A stretch of DNA of 64,000 nt from Serratia sp. Ag1 (GCF_000743355.1 NZ_JQEI01000014.1:1-64000), one strand, 5' to 3'; shown: positions 37,321 through 47,601, counted from the first letter of the stretch. The notes: generated by a model not told the origin, from the letters alone. Translations and numbers: made by a program.

Positions 37321-39378
37321 ATGAACAAATTTGTCAGATTAGCAGCAGCCGTTGCTCTGATGTGGGCGGGTGTCAGTTACGGAGCGGATACAGCCAACGT
37401 CCGCATCGATCAACTGCCACAGCTCGAGCAGGAACCGCAACATGCTACCGTGAGTGAGCGCGTTACTTCGCGCTTCACTCGCTCTCATTATCGCCAGTTT
37501 GCCCTCGATGCAGATTTTTCAGGCAAGATCTTCGATCGCTACCTGAATATGCTGGACTATAGCCACAATGTGTTGTTGGCATCCGATGTTGCGCAGTTTG
37601 CCGACAAACGCAACACGCTGGGTGAAGAACTTAAGTCTGGCAAGCTGGATACCCCTTATGCGTTGTTTAATCTGGCACAGAAACGCCGGTTGGAGCGCTA
37701 TCAGTACGCGTTGTCGCTGCTGGAAAAACCGATGAGCTTTACCGGCAATGACACTATCGATACCGATCGTGGCAAAGCGCCGTGGCCAAAAGACAAAGCG
37801 GAGTTGGATCGCCTGTGGGATGCGAAGGTCAAATATGACCAACTCAACCTGAAGTTAACCGGCAAAACGGAGAAAGAAATCCGTGACACGCTGACCAAGC
37901 GTTACCAGTTCGCAATCAAGCGCCTGACGCAAAGCAACAGTGAAGATGTTTTCAGCCTGATTATGACGGCCTTTGCTCACGAGATTGATCCGCATACCAA
38001 CTATCTGTCGCCGCGTAATACTGAACAGTTCAATACTGAAATGAGCCTCTCCCTGGAAGGGATCGGCGCGGTGTTGCAAATGGACGATGACTACACCCTG
38101 ATCAACTCCATGGTGCCGGGTGGCCCGGCAGCGAAGAGTAAGGTGCTCACCGTTGGCGACCGGATTGTCGGCGTTGGCCAGGCGGGCAAACCGATGGTGG
38201 ATGTGATCGGCTGGCGTCTGGACGATGTGGTTTCCCTGATTAAGGGGCCGAAAGGCAGCAAGGTACGCTTGGAAATCCTGCCAGCCGGCAAGGGCACCAA
38301 AACCCGAGTGGTAACGCTGACCCGTGAGCGTATCCGTTTGGAAGACCGTGCGGTGAAAATGACGATCAAAACCGTCGGTAACCAAAAAGTCGCGGTGATG
38401 GACATCCCTGGCTTCTATGTGGGTCTGACTGATGATGTCAAAGTCCAACTGCAGAAAATGGCCAAACAGAACGTTGATAGCCTGATCATTGACCTGCGTG
38501 GCAACGGTGGCGGTGCGCTGACGGAAGCTGTTTCACTCTCTGGTCTGTTTATTCCGAGTGGCCCAGTGGTGCAGGTGCGTGATAATAACGGCAAGATCCG
38601 TGAAGATGCGGATACCGACGGGGTGGTTTATTACAAAGGCCCACTGGTGGTACTGGTTGACCGTTTTAGCGCGTCTGCTTCTGAGATCTTCGCTGCTGCA
38701 ATGCAGGATTATGGCCGAGCCTTAATTGTGGGTGAACCTACCTTCGGCAAAGGTACCGTGCAGCAGTATCGCTCACTGAATCGTATTTACGATCAGATGC
38801 TGCGCCCTGAATGGCCTGCATTGGGGTCCTTGCAGTACACCATTCAGAAATTCTACCGTGTTGATGGCGGCAGTACGCAACGTAAAGGTGTGACACCGGA
38901 TATCCTGATGCCAACCGGGATCGACCCGGCAGAAACCGGTGAAAGCTTTGAAGACAACGCCATGCCGTGGGATAGCGTCAATGCAGCGACCTATACCAAG
39001 ACAGGGAATCTGAAGCCGTTTGAACCACAACTGTTGAAAGATCACGAACAGCGCATTATCAAGGATCCTGAGTTCCAATATATCGCGCAGGACATTGCTC
39101 ATTACAAGGCGTTGAAAGACAAGCGTAACATCGTTTCCCTCAACCTGGCCACGCGCGAGAAAGAGAACCATGACGATGATGCTACGCGCTTAAAACGGAT
39201 TAATGAGCGCATGCAACGTGAGGGTAAAAAACCGTTGAAATCCTTGGATGACCTACCAAAGGATTACAAATATCCGGATCCGTATCTGGATGAGACGGTT
39301 AGAATCGCCTTGGATCTTGCCAATAGCGAAAAACAACAGCCATCTCAGCAGCCACAGCTACCCACTGCTGCCAAGTAA
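37321..39378 (+). CDS. prc: Tail-specific periplasmic protease Prc
   Basis: Prc (Tsp) degrades periplasmic proteins with nonpolar C-termini and, with NlpI, MepS; it also processes FtsI. The 685 residues start with a signal peptide (MNKFVRLAAAVALMWAGVSYG), carry a PDZ domain around residues 240-325 (IGAVLQMDDDYTLINSMVPG) and the Ser-Lys dyad in FSASASEIFAAAMQDYG and GEPTFGKGTVQQYRS. ATG 37321 gives E. coli-like length. It ends at a strong terminator. Confidence 0.97.
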   Translation: MNKFVRLAAAVALMWAGVSYGADTANVRIDQLPQLEQEPQHATVSERVTSRFTRSHYRQFALDADFSGKIFDRYLNMLDYSHNVLLASDVAQFADKRNTLGEELKSGKLDTPYALFNLAQKRRLERYQYALSLLEKPMSFTGNDTIDTDRGKAPWPKDKAELDRLWDAKVKYDQLNLKLTGKTEKEIRDTLTKRYQFAIKRLTQSNSEDVFSLIMTAFAHEIDPHTNYLSPRNTEQFNTEMSLSLEGIGAVLQMDDDYTLINSMVPGGPAAKSKVLTVGDRIVGVGQAGKPMVDVIGWRLDDVVSLIKGPKGSKVRLEILPAGKGTKTRVVTLTRERIRLEDRAVKMTIKTVGNQKVAVMDIPGFYVGLTDDVKVQLQKMAKQNVDSLIIDLRGNGGGALTEAVSLSGLFIPSGPVVQVRDNNGKIREDADTDGVVYYKGPLVVLVDRFSASASEIFAAAMQDYGRALIVGEPTFGKGTVQQYRSLNRIYDQMLRPEWPALGSLQYTIQKFYRVDGGSTQRKGVTPDILMPTGIDPAETGESFEDNAMPWDSVNAATYTKTGNLKPFEPQLLKDHEQRIIKDPEFQYIAQDIAHYKALKDKRNIVSLNLATREKENHDDDATRLKRINERMQREGKKPLKSLDDLPKDYKYPDPYLDETVRIALDLANSEKQQPSQQPQLPTAAK

Positions 39379-39400
39379 GAGATTGCTGAATGTTTAGTTG

Positions 39401-39431
39401 AAAACGCACCTGCAGAAGGTGCGTTTTTTTA
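39401..39431 (+). terminator. Intrinsic terminator of proQ-prc
   Basis: AAAACGCACC, a 7-base loop, GGTGCG and a run of seven or more Ts, 22 bases after prc. Confidence 0.9.
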
Positions 39432-39467
39432 TATCAATACAAAATTGAGATTATTTGTGAGGTCAGG

Positions 39468-39848
39468 ATGAGCTACTTAACTAAGCCAATGCGGACAACA
39501 TTGCAGTTGGAGTCTCTGCTAGTTTTAGCGCTATGCCTGGTTGTTTATAACACTCAGCATTATAGCTGGGGTATATTTGCAACCTGTTTTTTACTTCCTG
39601 ATATCTCGTTTTTAGGTTATGCGTTCGGTAAGAAGGTTGGTGCACTGAGTTATAATGTGGCGCATTCCTATAGTGGCCCGATGTTGTGCGGCCTGTTATT
39701 TGTTATGTTTCAACAGTCATTGCTTTTGGTCATAGCGTTGATCTGGTGTGCTCATATCAGTTTCGATCGACTTCTTGGTTACGGGTTAAAATACACCGAG
39801 GGATTTTCTTTTACGCACCTCGGACGTTTGAATAGTAAACACCGTTAA
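39468..39848 (+). CDS. DUF4260 membrane protein
   Basis: The 126-residue protein has about three hydrophobic segments (residues 14-30, 33-52 with CFLLPDISFLGYAFG, and 70-92) and the family motifs FLLPDISFLGY and a closing GYGLKYTEGFSFTHLG, typical of DUF4260. The function is unknown. GAGG precedes the ATG. It is alone between prc and htpX, where E. coli has no such gene, so it may be an accessory insertion. Confidence 0.8.
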   Translation: MSYLTKPMRTTLQLESLLVLALCLVVYNTQHYSWGIFATCFLLPDISFLGYAFGKKVGALSYNVAHSYSGPMLCGLLFVMFQQSLLLVIALIWCAHISFDRLLGYGLKYTEGFSFTHLGRLNSKHR

Positions 39849-40043
39849 GCAATCGCTAGAAATCTCACCATTTACGCAACAATCATTTACAATATGTAAA
39901 GCCCTTTACTGAACGTCGTTTTTGTAAAGTTTCGTATTTTTAGTAGGTTAATGGAACATAACTCTTGAAACTGTGATGTATGCCCATACGATCAGGGTAT
40001 CTGAGACCGTGTTTGTTAACATTTATGAGGAAGTAAACATTTT

Positions 40044-40922
40044 ATGATGCGTATAGCTCTGTTCCTGCTCACCAACCTGGCGGTGATGTTGGTTTTCGGG
40101 CTGGTGCTCAGCCTGACAGGAATCCGATCCAGTAGCGTTCAGGGCCTGATGATCATGGCCGGTCTGTTTGGTTTTGGTGGCGCGTTCGTTTCACTGCTGA
40201 TGTCTAAATGGATGGCGTTGCGCTCCGTCGGCGGAGAAGTTATTGAGCAACCGCGTAACGAAACTGAAAACTGGTTGCTGGAAACGGTACGCCGTCAGTC
40301 ACAGCAGGCTGGTATTGCCATGCCACAGGTGGCGATTTACCACGCACCGGACATCAATGCGTTTGCTACGGGCGCCCGCCGTGATGCCTCGCTAGTGGCT
40401 GTCAGCACCGGTCTGCTGCAAAACATGAGCCGCGATGAGGCGGAAGCAGTTATTGCGCACGAAATCAGTCACGTTGCCAATGGGGACATGGTGACCATGA
40501 CCCTGATCCAAGGGGTGGTAAACACCTTCGTTATCTTCATTTCACGCTTGATTGCACAGGTGGCCGCTGGCTTCCTGGGTAACCGCGATGGTGAAGGTGA
40601 AAGCAACGGTAACCCGATGATCTACTTTGGTGTGTCGATGGTGCTGGAGCTGGTGTTTGGTATTTTGGCCAGTATCATCACCATGTGGTTCTCGCGTCAC
40701 CGTGAGTTTCATGCCGATGCGGGTTCTGCCAAACTGGTGGGGCGTGAGAAGATGATTGCGGCGCTGCAACGCTTGAAAACCAGCTACGAACCACAGGAAA
40801 CGGGCAGCATGATGGCGTTTTGCATCAACGGCAAGTCCAAGTCGTTCAGCGAGTTGTTCATGTCTCACCCGCCGTTAGACAAGCGTATCGAAGCGTTGCG
40901 CTCAGGCCAATACCTGAAGTAA
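40044..40922 (+). CDS. htpX: Membrane protease HtpX
   Basis: HtpX is an M48 zinc metalloprotease of the inner membrane that degrades damaged membrane proteins, complementing FtsH. The zinc motif is His139-Glu140-x2-His143 ([12 protein letters not shown]) with the third ligand Glu in [12 protein letters not shown]. Two N-terminal and two central membrane segments are visible. Length 292 against 293. In E. coli it answers to CpxR; GTAAA-like repeats occur upstream but at unusual spacing. A terminator follows. Confidence 0.97.
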   Translation: MMRIALFLLTNLAVMLVFGLVLSLTGIRSSSVQGLMIMAGLFGFGGAFVSLLMSKWMALRSVGGEVIEQPRNETENWLLETVRRQSQQAGIAMPQVAIYHAPDINAFATGARRDASLVAVSTGLLQNMSRDEAEAVIAHEISHVANGDMVTMTLIQGVVNTFVIFISRLIAQVAAGFLGNRDGEGESNGNPMIYFGVSMVLELVFGILASIITMWFSRHREFHADAGSAKLVGREKMIAALQRLKTSYEPQETGSMMAFCINGKSKSFSELFMSHPPLDKRIEALRSGQYLK

Positions 40923-40940
40923 CCGTTAACAGATAACCTG

Positions 40941-40964
40941 AACCCCGGCTAGCCGGGGTTTTTT
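40941..40964 (+). terminator. Intrinsic terminator of htpX
   Basis: AACCCCGGCTAGCCGGGGTT followed by TTTT, 18 bases past the htpX stop. It also abuts the end of the converging MFS gene. Confidence 0.85.
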
Positions 40965-42369
40965 ACGTTGGTGAGTTGGGGTTATTGCTGCTCTCTGGCG
41001 GCGTTAAGCGGGGCCGAGTGATGCGCAGGCAACTGACTATCGCTGCAACACTGGCAAAGACGCCAGCCAGCACCAGCGAAGCGTGGGTGGCATTGCTATG
41101 GAACAGGTTGAACATTAAAGCAACCAACGCGGCCCCGGCAGTTTGCCCAACCAGGCGTGCAGTACCGAGCATGCCGCTGGCACCACCGCTGCGGTGACGC
41201 GGTGCAGCAGAAATGATGGTGTGATTATTGGGGGACTGGAACAGCCCGAAGCCGATACCGCACAGAACCATGCGCCAGATGATGTCCAGATCCGTTGGAT
41301 GCTGCGGCAACATGGCCAACAAAAACAAGCCTAGAGCGAAAGTCGCCAGACCAATCCCCCCTAGTAGCCCAGCATGAATATGCTCCACCAGGCGGCCTGC
41401 AATCGGTGCTACTACGATAATGGCCAGCGGCCAAGGCGTCAGTAGCAGCCCGGTAGCTACTTCGTCACGGCCCAGCGCGCCTTGCAGGAAAAAGGGGAGT
41501 GACACCATGGCTAACATTTGCGCGGTGAAGGAGCAGATAGAGGTCCCCATCGAAAGTGCGAAGATAGGAAGGCGCAATAAATCCACGGGTAACAGCGGAG
41601 ATTCCTGGTTTAACTGGCGGCGCACAAAGAAGTAACCGATGACCAATAAGGCAGCGATTTCACCCGCGAGCAGTAGCAGGCTTTGCCCTTGAGCAAATCC
41701 ACTGATGGCGGTTACTAATAAACCAAAGGTCAGCGCGTTCATCAGTGCACTGATAAAGTCAAAACGCCGCTTGCTGCCTTTCTGGCTGTTAGCCGGTAGG
41801 AATTTAATCCCCAGCAGTAGGGCAATAATTCCTATTGGCAAATTGATGGCAAACAGCCACTGCCATGATGCCACTGACAGAATGCCTGCGGCGATTGTAG
41901 GGCCAGCAGCGGAAGAACATGCCACAATCAGTGAGTTGATGGCGATACCACGGCCCAGGAAACGCTGTGGATAGATAATACGGATAAGCGCCGTATTGAC
42001 GCTCATGATCGCTGCGGCACCAAACCCTTGTAGTACGCGGGCGACAGTCAGCGTAATGAGTGAATCAGACAGGGCGCAAAACAGTGAGGTAATGCTGAAT
42101 ACCAGCAGGCCAGCCAGATAGATCCGGCGATAACCAATCAGATCACCGAGCGATGCCAGCGACAAAAGCGAGATGACGACAGCCAATTGATAGGCATTTA
42201 CAACCCAAATCGAACTGGCTGGGCTCGCTTGCAGAGCGCGGGCAATTGTCGGTAGAGCAACGTTGGCGATCGTGCCGTCGAGTACAGAAACGGTAATACC
42301 CAACGCAATGGCGAGGATCGCGCCATACCGTTGTGGAATGGGTAGACCGTCAGAACAAGAACGCGTCAT
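40963..42369 (-). CDS. yebQ: MFS transporter YebQ
   Basis: YebQ is a 14-helix-type DHA2 drug:H+ antiporter family member. The sequence from SDGLPIPQRYGAILAIALG, with motif VLDGTIANVALPTIA and motif A GDLIGYRRIYLAG, follows E. coli YebQ throughout. I chose ATG 42367-42369, which aligns with the family start and gives 468 residues; earlier in-frame starts exist and no ribosome site decides. It lies between htpX and kdgR as in E. coli, on the opposite strand to both. The substrate is unproven. Confidence 0.93.
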   Translation of the reverse strand: MTRSCSDGLPIPQRYGAILAIALGITVSVLDGTIANVALPTIARALQASPASSIWVVNAYQLAVVISLLSLASLGDLIGYRRIYLAGLLVFSITSLFCALSDSLITLTVARVLQGFGAAAIMSVNTALIRIIYPQRFLGRGIAINSLIVACSSAAGPTIAAGILSVASWQWLFAINLPIGIIALLLGIKFLPANSQKGSKRRFDFISALMNALTFGLLVTAISGFAQGQSLLLLAGEIAALLVIGYFFVRRQLNQESPLLPVDLLRLPIFALSMGTSICSFTAQMLAMVSLPFFLQGALGRDEVATGLLLTPWPLAIIVVAPIAGRLVEHIHAGLLGGIGLATFALGLFLLAMLPQHPTDLDIIWRMVLCGIGFGLFQSPNNHTIISAAPRHRSGGASGMLGTARLVGQTAGAALVALMFNLFHSNATHASLVLAGVFASVAAIVSCLRITRPRLTPPESSNNPNSPT

Positions 42370-42599
42370 AGTATGAATATTTATCAGCAAAGTGAGTATT
42401 AACATGCTAATCATATTCGCGACTAAATGCACCTATCGCTTTTGGCGGCAAGCGTAAACGTGGTGAGAAGTGTATCGCTAATTGCTTCATTGCTGGCCAT
42501 TATTCCGCAACTTTCATTGCGTGGTGTGAAATGTTCCGATTATACTGAAACTCTTGTTCAAATTTCCTAAAACAAAAACAGGTAAGTAAGGTATTGACC

Positions 42600-43391
42600 A
42601 TGGCTAACGCAGATCTAGACAAGCAACCGGATTCGGTCTCATCAGTGCTGAAAGTGTTTGGCATCTTGCAAGCATTGGGCGATGAACGCGAGATCGGTAT
42701 TACCGAACTTTCTCAACGGGTAATGATGTCCAAAAGCACCGTTTATCGTTTCTTGCAGACGATGAAGTCGTTGGGCTATGTGGCTCAGGAAGGGGAGTCG
42801 GAGAAGTATTCGCTCACCCTGAAATTGTTTGAGCTGGGGGCCAAATCACTGCAAAACGTCGATCTGATCCGTAGTGCCGACATCCAGATGCGTGAATTGT
42901 CGAATCAGACCCGTGAAACTATTCACCTGGGTGCTTTGGATGAAGACAGCATTGTCTATGTTCATAAAATTGATTCGATGTATAACCTGCGTATGTACTC
43001 ACGCATTGGGCGTCGTAACCCATTGCACAGTACCGCCATTGGCAAGGTGCTGCTGGCATGGCGCGATCGGGGCGAGGTTAAAGAGATCCTCTCTCACGTC
43101 GAATTTACCCGTAGTACACCTCATACCATCGTCAGTGCTGAAGCGTTGCTGCCAGTGTTAGATAAAGTACGTGAGCAAGGGTTTGGCGAAGATATTGAAG
43201 AGCAGGAAGAAGGGCTGCGTTGTATCGCGGTCCCGGTGTTTGACCGCTTTGGTGTGGTGATTGCGGGCTTGAGTATTTCTTTCCCGACAATCCGCTTTTC
43301 AGAAGAAGCCAAAGATGGCTATGTCGCACAACTACATACCGCTGCTCGCCTGATTTCAGAGCAGATGGGGTATCACGATTACCCGTTTTAA
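42600..43391 (+). CDS. kdgR: Pectin degradation repressor KdgR
   Basis: KdgR is an IclR-family repressor of pectin and hexuronate catabolism, released by 2-keto-3-deoxygluconate. The 263 residues equal E. coli length. Winged helix: IGITELSQRVMMSKSTVYRF (about 37-56); the effector domain holds GALDEDSIVYVHKID and EEGLRCIAVPVFDRFG. Its likely targets kduI-kduD lie 2.4 kb away, and a fitting operator is seen before kduI. The mgrB gene that flanks kdgR in E. coli is not present. Confidence 0.97.
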   Translation: MANADLDKQPDSVSSVLKVFGILQALGDEREIGITELSQRVMMSKSTVYRFLQTMKSLGYVAQEGESEKYSLTLKLFELGAKSLQNVDLIRSADIQMRELSNQTRETIHLGALDEDSIVYVHKIDSMYNLRMYSRIGRRNPLHSTAIGKVLLAWRDRGEVKEILSHVEFTRSTPHTIVSAEALLPVLDKVREQGFGEDIEEQEEGLRCIAVPVFDRFGVVIAGLSISFPTIRFSEEAKDGYVAQLHTAARLISEQMGYHDYPF

Positions 43392-43416
43392 TCTTTTACC
43401 TGGTGTTGCCGCAAAC

Positions 43417-43452
43417 AAAAAAACCGGCGTATTTTTGAACGCCGGTTTTTTT
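43417..43452. terminator. Bidirectional terminator between kdgR and tcyP
   Basis: AAAAAAACCGGCGT, an 8-base loop and ACGCCGGTTTTTTT are symmetric and serve both converging genes. Confidence 0.9.
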
Positions 43453-43467
43453 ATCTGCCACAAACGG

Positions 43468-44859
43468 CTAGCGGTGTGCCAGATCCACTTCGTCTTCGCT
43501 GTCCATGATGGACTTGTCGGTCTGCTTCATTAATTGACTGGTCACGGTGCCAGCGGTCATTGCACCGCTGACGTTCAGTGCAGTACGGCCCATGTCGATT
43601 AACGGCTCAACGGAGATCAGCAAGGCAACCAACGTCACCGGTAAACCCATCGCAGGCAGAACGATCAGAGCGGCAAAGGTTGCACCACCACCGACCCCGG
43701 CAACGCCAGCGGAACTGATGGTAACCAGGCCGACCAGCGTCGCAATCCACAGCGGATCTAACGGGTTGATACCCACGGTGGGTGCTACCATCACGGCCAG
43801 CATAGCCGGATATAGGCCCGCACAGCCGTTTTGGCCGATAGTGGCACCAAACGACGCAGAGAAACTGGCGATAGATTCCGGCACACCCAGACGACGGGTT
43901 TGTGCTTCTACGTTCAGCGGAATGCTGGCAGCGCTAGAACGGCTAGTGAAAGCAAAGGTCAGAACGGGCAGGACTTTGCGGAAGAATTTCAGCGGATTTA
44001 CTCCAGTGAAGGCCAATAGCAAGGCATGAACTGCGAACATAATGCCCAGGCCGAGGTAAGACGCTACCACAAAACTCCCCAGCTTGATGATGTCTTGGAT
44101 ATTGGAACCAGCAACCACTTTGGTCATCAATGCCAGTACACCATAGGGTGTGAGCTTCATGACCAGACGTACCAGTTTCATCACCCAGGCTTGCAGGGTG
44201 TCGATCGCCGCGAGTACGCGCTGGCCTTTTTCTTTATCGTCTTTCATCAGTTGCAGTGATGCAACACCCAGGAAGGCGGCAAAAATCACTACGCTGATAA
44301 TCGAGGTTGGGTTCGCACCGGTCAGATCGGCAAACGGGTTCTTCGGTATAAATGACAAGACCAATTGCGGCACTGTCAGATCGGCCACTTTGCCGACATA
44401 GTTGCTCTCGATTGCTAAAAGACGCGCGTTTTCTTGCGTGCCTTGCACCAGGCCTTCGGCAGTCAGGCCGAACAGATTGGTAACCAGCACCCCCACCAGA
44501 GCGGCTATCAGCGTGGTGAACAGCAGAGTACCAATGGTCAGGAAGCTGATTTTACCCAGAGAAGCCGCATTATGCAGCTTGGCGACGGCACTCAGGATAG
44601 AGGCGAAGACCAGCGGCATCACGATCATCTGCAACAATTGCACATAACCGTTACCAACAATGTTGAACCAGGTGATGGATTCTTTCAGCACCGGATTGTC
44701 TGAGCCGTAAACCCCTTGCAGTGCCAAACCGAATACCACGCCGATCACCAGACCGACCAAAACTTTCTTTGCCAGACTCCATTGCTTATGGCGGGTTTGC
44801 GCCAAGAGCAGAAGGAGGGCGACAAAAACCAGCACGTTTATTACGAGCGGTAGATTCAT
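43468..44859 (-). CDS. tcyP: L-cystine transporter TcyP
   Basis: TcyP (YdjN) is an inner-membrane cystine symporter of the dicarboxylate/amino acid:cation family. The 463 residues are close to E. coli YdjN along their full length, including [20 protein letters not shown] and [20 protein letters not shown] in the substrate-binding core. GGAG precedes the ATG. In E. coli it is induced by CysB under sulfur limitation; I did not identify a CysB site. Confidence 0.96.
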   Translation of the reverse strand: MNLPLVINVLVFVALLLLLAQTRHKQWSLAKKVLVGLVIGVVFGLALQGVYGSDNPVLKESITWFNIVGNGYVQLLQMIVMPLVFASILSAVAKLHNAASLGKISFLTIGTLLFTTLIAALVGVLVTNLFGLTAEGLVQGTQENARLLAIESNYVGKVADLTVPQLVLSFIPKNPFADLTGANPTSIISVVIFAAFLGVASLQLMKDDKEKGQRVLAAIDTLQAWVMKLVRLVMKLTPYGVLALMTKVVAGSNIQDIIKLGSFVVASYLGLGIMFAVHALLLAFTGVNPLKFFRKVLPVLTFAFTSRSSAASIPLNVEAQTRRLGVPESIASFSASFGATIGQNGCAGLYPAMLAVMVAPTVGINPLDPLWIATLVGLVTISSAGVAGVGGGATFAALIVLPAMGLPVTLVALLISVEPLIDMGRTALNVSGAMTAGTVTSQLMKQTDKSIMDSEDEVDLAHR

Positions 44860-45042
44860 CCCATATCTCCAATCATCTTTTTATAATCTGAAAGTGCTAC
44901 CCATCCCGAGGTGTAGCGATGTAAATATCGTAACAGTTTGCTGGAAAGCTCATTTATATCCAAATGGAATTGAATATAACTTTTAGCGCGTTTTTGTTTA
45001 AATTTTAGGCTGAAAGAGGAATAAAACGTCGGTTTTTTGTGA

Positions 45043-45591
45043 TCACAGTCGAATATTTTTTATTTGTTCTAAGTATGAATGCACCGGAAAGGTGTACCCC
45101 CCTTGCCAATAAAGTGCAAACGCGACCAGGCATAGGCATAAGACCCGCTCCAACTGATTACCTTTCTGCGAGTTAAGCAGCGGCAGCCCAAAGCGCCAGC
45201 GGCAGGGCCAAAGCAGTGGCACCCCGGCAGGGGTAAGCATATCGGCCAGTAAATGGCTGAAGTATCCAATAATCATCGCATGCAATACGTCAGCGGGGAT
45301 TGGCCAACTGCGCGGCACATCTAAACGGAACAGCATCATGCCGCCGATGATGGCCAACAGGCTGTGAGTAAAACCGCGATGACCGAAAGCGCGCGATATT
45401 GGAATGGCGATCCAGCGCAAACGTTGACCCAACACTGACTTAGGATGGTCGATATCCGGTAATAATGATGTCAGCAATGCAGCAGGAATAATATGCCACC
45501 AATCGCCTGTGGCTAATTCAGGTGTGATCTCTGCTTTTTTAGCGAAGATTGCGCAGGCAACAGAGAAAATAAGATGTCCTTCCGCGGTCAT
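45043..45591 (-). CDS. ydjM: Inner membrane protein YdjM, SOS-induced
   Basis: YdjM is a membrane-bound metal-dependent hydrolase-like protein (YdjM/LrgB-type DUF457 family) whose substrate is unknown. The 182 residues contain LPDIDHPKSVLGQRL and FGHRGFTHSLLA, with Asp/His probably binding metal, and LADMLTPAGVPLLWPCRW. It is shorter than E. coli's 196 residues at the C-terminus. Two LexA-type boxes lie upstream, matching its known SOS control. Confidence 0.94.
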   Translation of the reverse strand: MTAEGHLIFSVACAIFAKKAEITPELATGDWWHIIPAALLTSLLPDIDHPKSVLGQRLRWIAIPISRAFGHRGFTHSLLAIIGGMMLFRLDVPRSWPIPADVLHAMIIGYFSHLLADMLTPAGVPLLWPCRWRFGLPLLNSQKGNQLERVLCLCLVAFALYWQGGYTFPVHSYLEQIKNIRL

Positions 45592-45615
45592 GCAGTGGTT
45601 ATTCCGGTTACTAAA

Positions 45616-45650
45616 CTGTTAATTTATCCAGTATATGGCTTTTTTTACAG
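45616..45650 (-). promoter_or_regulatory. Tandem LexA boxes upstream of ydjM
   Basis: On the minus strand CTG-N10-CAG is at 45631-45616 (TACTGGATAAATTAACAGTT) and a second, imperfect CTG-N10-CAT at 45650-45635 (CTGTAAAAAAAGCCAT). E. coli ydjM also has one good and one degenerate LexA box. Confidence 0.75.
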
Positions 45651-45725
45651 TTGCGGAAGATGTTACCACGTAACTAATTGTTTATTTCACGGGGTATTAC
45701 AACAAGTTGAATAAAATATGATCCA

Positions 45726-45752
45726 TTAAAAAGGCTCTGCAATGCAGAGCCT
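45726..45752 (-). terminator. Intrinsic terminator of kduI-kduD
   Basis: On the minus strand AGGCTCTGCA, loop T, TGCAGAGCCT and then TTTTTAAT, 24 bases after kduD. Confidence 0.85.
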
Positions 45753-45776
45753 GGCATGGGTATTGATAGCAGCTAT

Positions 45777-46538
45777 TTAACGTGCTAGCCAGCCTCCGTC
45801 AACCGCAACGGTATAACCATTCACATAATCAGAAGCGGTAGAGGCCAGAAACACGATCGGCCCCATAATGTCTTCCGGTGTGCCCCAGCGCCCGGCAGGG
45901 ATACGTTCCAGAATTTGCTGGTTACGTTCCTCGTTGGTACGCAACTGCTGGGTGTTATTGGTGGCCATATAGCCAGGGGCAATCGCATTCACATTGATGC
46001 CATATTGCGCCCATTCGTTTGCCAGCAAACGGGTGATACCCAAGACGGCACTTTTTGATGCGGTATAGGACGGAACTCGAATACCGCCCTGGAAAGAGAG
46101 CATTGAGGCGATATTTATGATCTTGCCACCGTTTCCTTGGCTGACAAATTGCTTCGCCACGGCCTGCGACATAAAGAACAGGGTCTTGATGTTGACGTTC
46201 ATCACATCGTCCCAATCTTTCTCATTGAAGCTGAGTGCGTCTTCACGCCGAATGATACCGGCGTTATTAACCAGAATATCAATTTTGCCGAATTCGCCCA
46301 GAGCTTCTGCCAATAACGCAGGAATGGCGTCAATCTTGCCGAGATCGGCGTTCAGATTCAGGAAGCGACGCCCAAGTTGTGTCACTTTAGCCATCGTTTC
46401 CTGTGGCTCACTGCGGTTGACGCCAATGATATCGCACCCCGCCTGAGCCAGCCCAACCGCTACACCTTGGCCCAAACCGGTATTACAGCCGGTGATGAGT
46501 GCTACTTTGCCCGTTAAATCAAAAGAATTTAAAATCAT
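45777..46538 (-). CDS. kduD: 2-deoxy-D-gluconate/2-keto-3-deoxygluconate dehydrogenase KduD
   Basis: KduD reduces 5-keto-3-deoxygluconate (2,5-diketo form) to 2-keto-3-deoxygluconate with NADH in pectin breakdown. It is a 253-residue short-chain dehydrogenase: cofactor motif TGCNTGLGQG (16-25), NNAGI, and catalytic Ser/Tyr/Lys in SMLSFQGGIRVPSYTASKSA. The length equals E. coli KduD. kduI lies 56 bases upstream on the same strand, and a terminator follows. Confidence 0.97.
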   Translation of the reverse strand: MILNSFDLTGKVALITGCNTGLGQGVAVGLAQAGCDIIGVNRSEPQETMAKVTQLGRRFLNLNADLGKIDAIPALLAEALGEFGKIDILVNNAGIIRREDALSFNEKDWDDVMNVNIKTLFFMSQAVAKQFVSQGNGGKIINIASMLSFQGGIRVPSYTASKSAVLGITRLLANEWAQYGINVNAIAPGYMATNNTQQLRTNEERNQQILERIPAGRWGTPEDIMGPIVFLASTASDYVNGYTVAVDGGWLAR

Positions 46539-46594
46539 GACTCTATTCTCGTGCTGCCCGGCGGGTGATGCCGGGCAGATGTGGCTGAAGAGAT

Positions 46595-47431
46595 TTAGCG
46601 CAAATCACGGGTAGCAACGTGATCCATATCACCAAAGACCTGATTTTCGCCAACCATACCCCAGATAAAGGTATACCGCTTGGTGCCTACGCCAGAATGG
46701 ATAGACCAGCTTGGCGAGATCACCGCTTGTTCGTTCTGTACCACTAAATGACGAGTTTCCTGTGGTTGCCCCATCATGTGGAATACTGCGGAGTCATCGT
46801 CCATATCGAAATAAAAGTACACTTCCATACGGCGTTCATGAGTATGGCAGGGCATGGTATTCCAGAGGTTGCCCTCTGCCAGTTTGGTCAGACCCATGGT
46901 GAGCTGGCAGGTAGGTAAAACGTCTGGCACGATGAATTTATTGATAGTACGGCGATTACTGGTGGCATCGTCCCCCAGTGTTTGTGGCGAGGCTTGTGCC
47001 AACGTGATCTTTTTATTGGGATAATGAGTATGTGCAGGGGCACTGTTGTAATAGAACTTGGCAGGTTGGCGGGCATCCACGCTGCTGAACTCAAGGTGCT
47101 GTGCCCCTTTGCCTATATACAGTGCTTCCTGATGGCCAATTTCGTAGTTGTGGTCATCCACTCTCACTACGCCTGGTCCGCCAATATTAATCATGCCTAA
47201 CTCGCGGCGCTCAAGGAAATAGCTAACCCCTAGCTGCTTGCCCACATCGTCCCCGAGAGTGACGATGGCATTCACCGGCTGCACCCCACCAACAATGATG
47301 CGATCAATATGGCTGTAGGTCATCGTGTAATTGTCGGCTTCGAAGATGTTTTCAATCAGGAATTCGCGGCGTAATCCAGCGGTATCGAGCTGTTTAGCAT
47401 GGTCACTGTGAATGCTTTGACGAACGTCCAT
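46595..47431 (-). CDS. kduI: 5-keto-4-deoxyuronate isomerase KduI
   Basis: KduI isomerises 5-keto-4-deoxyuronate to 2,5-diketo-3-deoxygluconate, the step before KduD. The 278 residues match the family, with the metal-binding histidines in [19 protein letters not shown] and [14 protein letters not shown]. It is first gene of kduI-kduD. A near-symmetric KdgR-like operator lies about 150 bases upstream, placing the pair under the KdgR encoded at 42600. Confidence 0.97.
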   Translation of the reverse strand: MDVRQSIHSDHAKQLDTAGLRREFLIENIFEADNYTMTYSHIDRIIVGGVQPVNAIVTLGDDVGKQLGVSYFLERRELGMINIGGPGVVRVDDHNYEIGHQEALYIGKGAQHLEFSSVDARQPAKFYYNSAPAHTHYPNKKITLAQASPQTLGDDATSNRRTINKFIVPDVLPTCQLTMGLTKLAEGNLWNTMPCHTHERRMEVYFYFDMDDDSAVFHMMGQPQETRHLVVQNEQAVISPSWSIHSGVGTKRYTFIWGMVGENQVFGDMDHVATRDLR

Positions 47432-47580
47432 TAGCGGTATCTCTCTTCTCTGAAACTCACCATTGAGGAAGAAAGCACCGGGCCGCCAGCAGGCGCTGTG
47501 TGGCAGTAACAGCGCTCACCGGTTGCCCGGCGTTTTCTTGATGGCCTCAGCATAAAACGCATGACGAATGAACTCAATAA

Positions 47581-47601
47581 AAATGAAACGCTGTTTTAAT
47601 T
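47581..47601. promoter_or_regulatory. KdgR-like operator upstream of kduI
   Basis: AAATGAAACGCTGTTTTAAT is a near-palindrome of the KdgR type (AATGAAAC / GTTTTAAT around a 3-base centre). It is the only such site noticed in the kduI upstream region. Confidence 0.65.

Noticed and set aside
39860-39930. CpxR box upstream of htpX
   Set aside because: Three GTAAA pentamers occur on the minus strand, but at 10- and 14-base gaps rather than the 5-base gap of CpxR sites.
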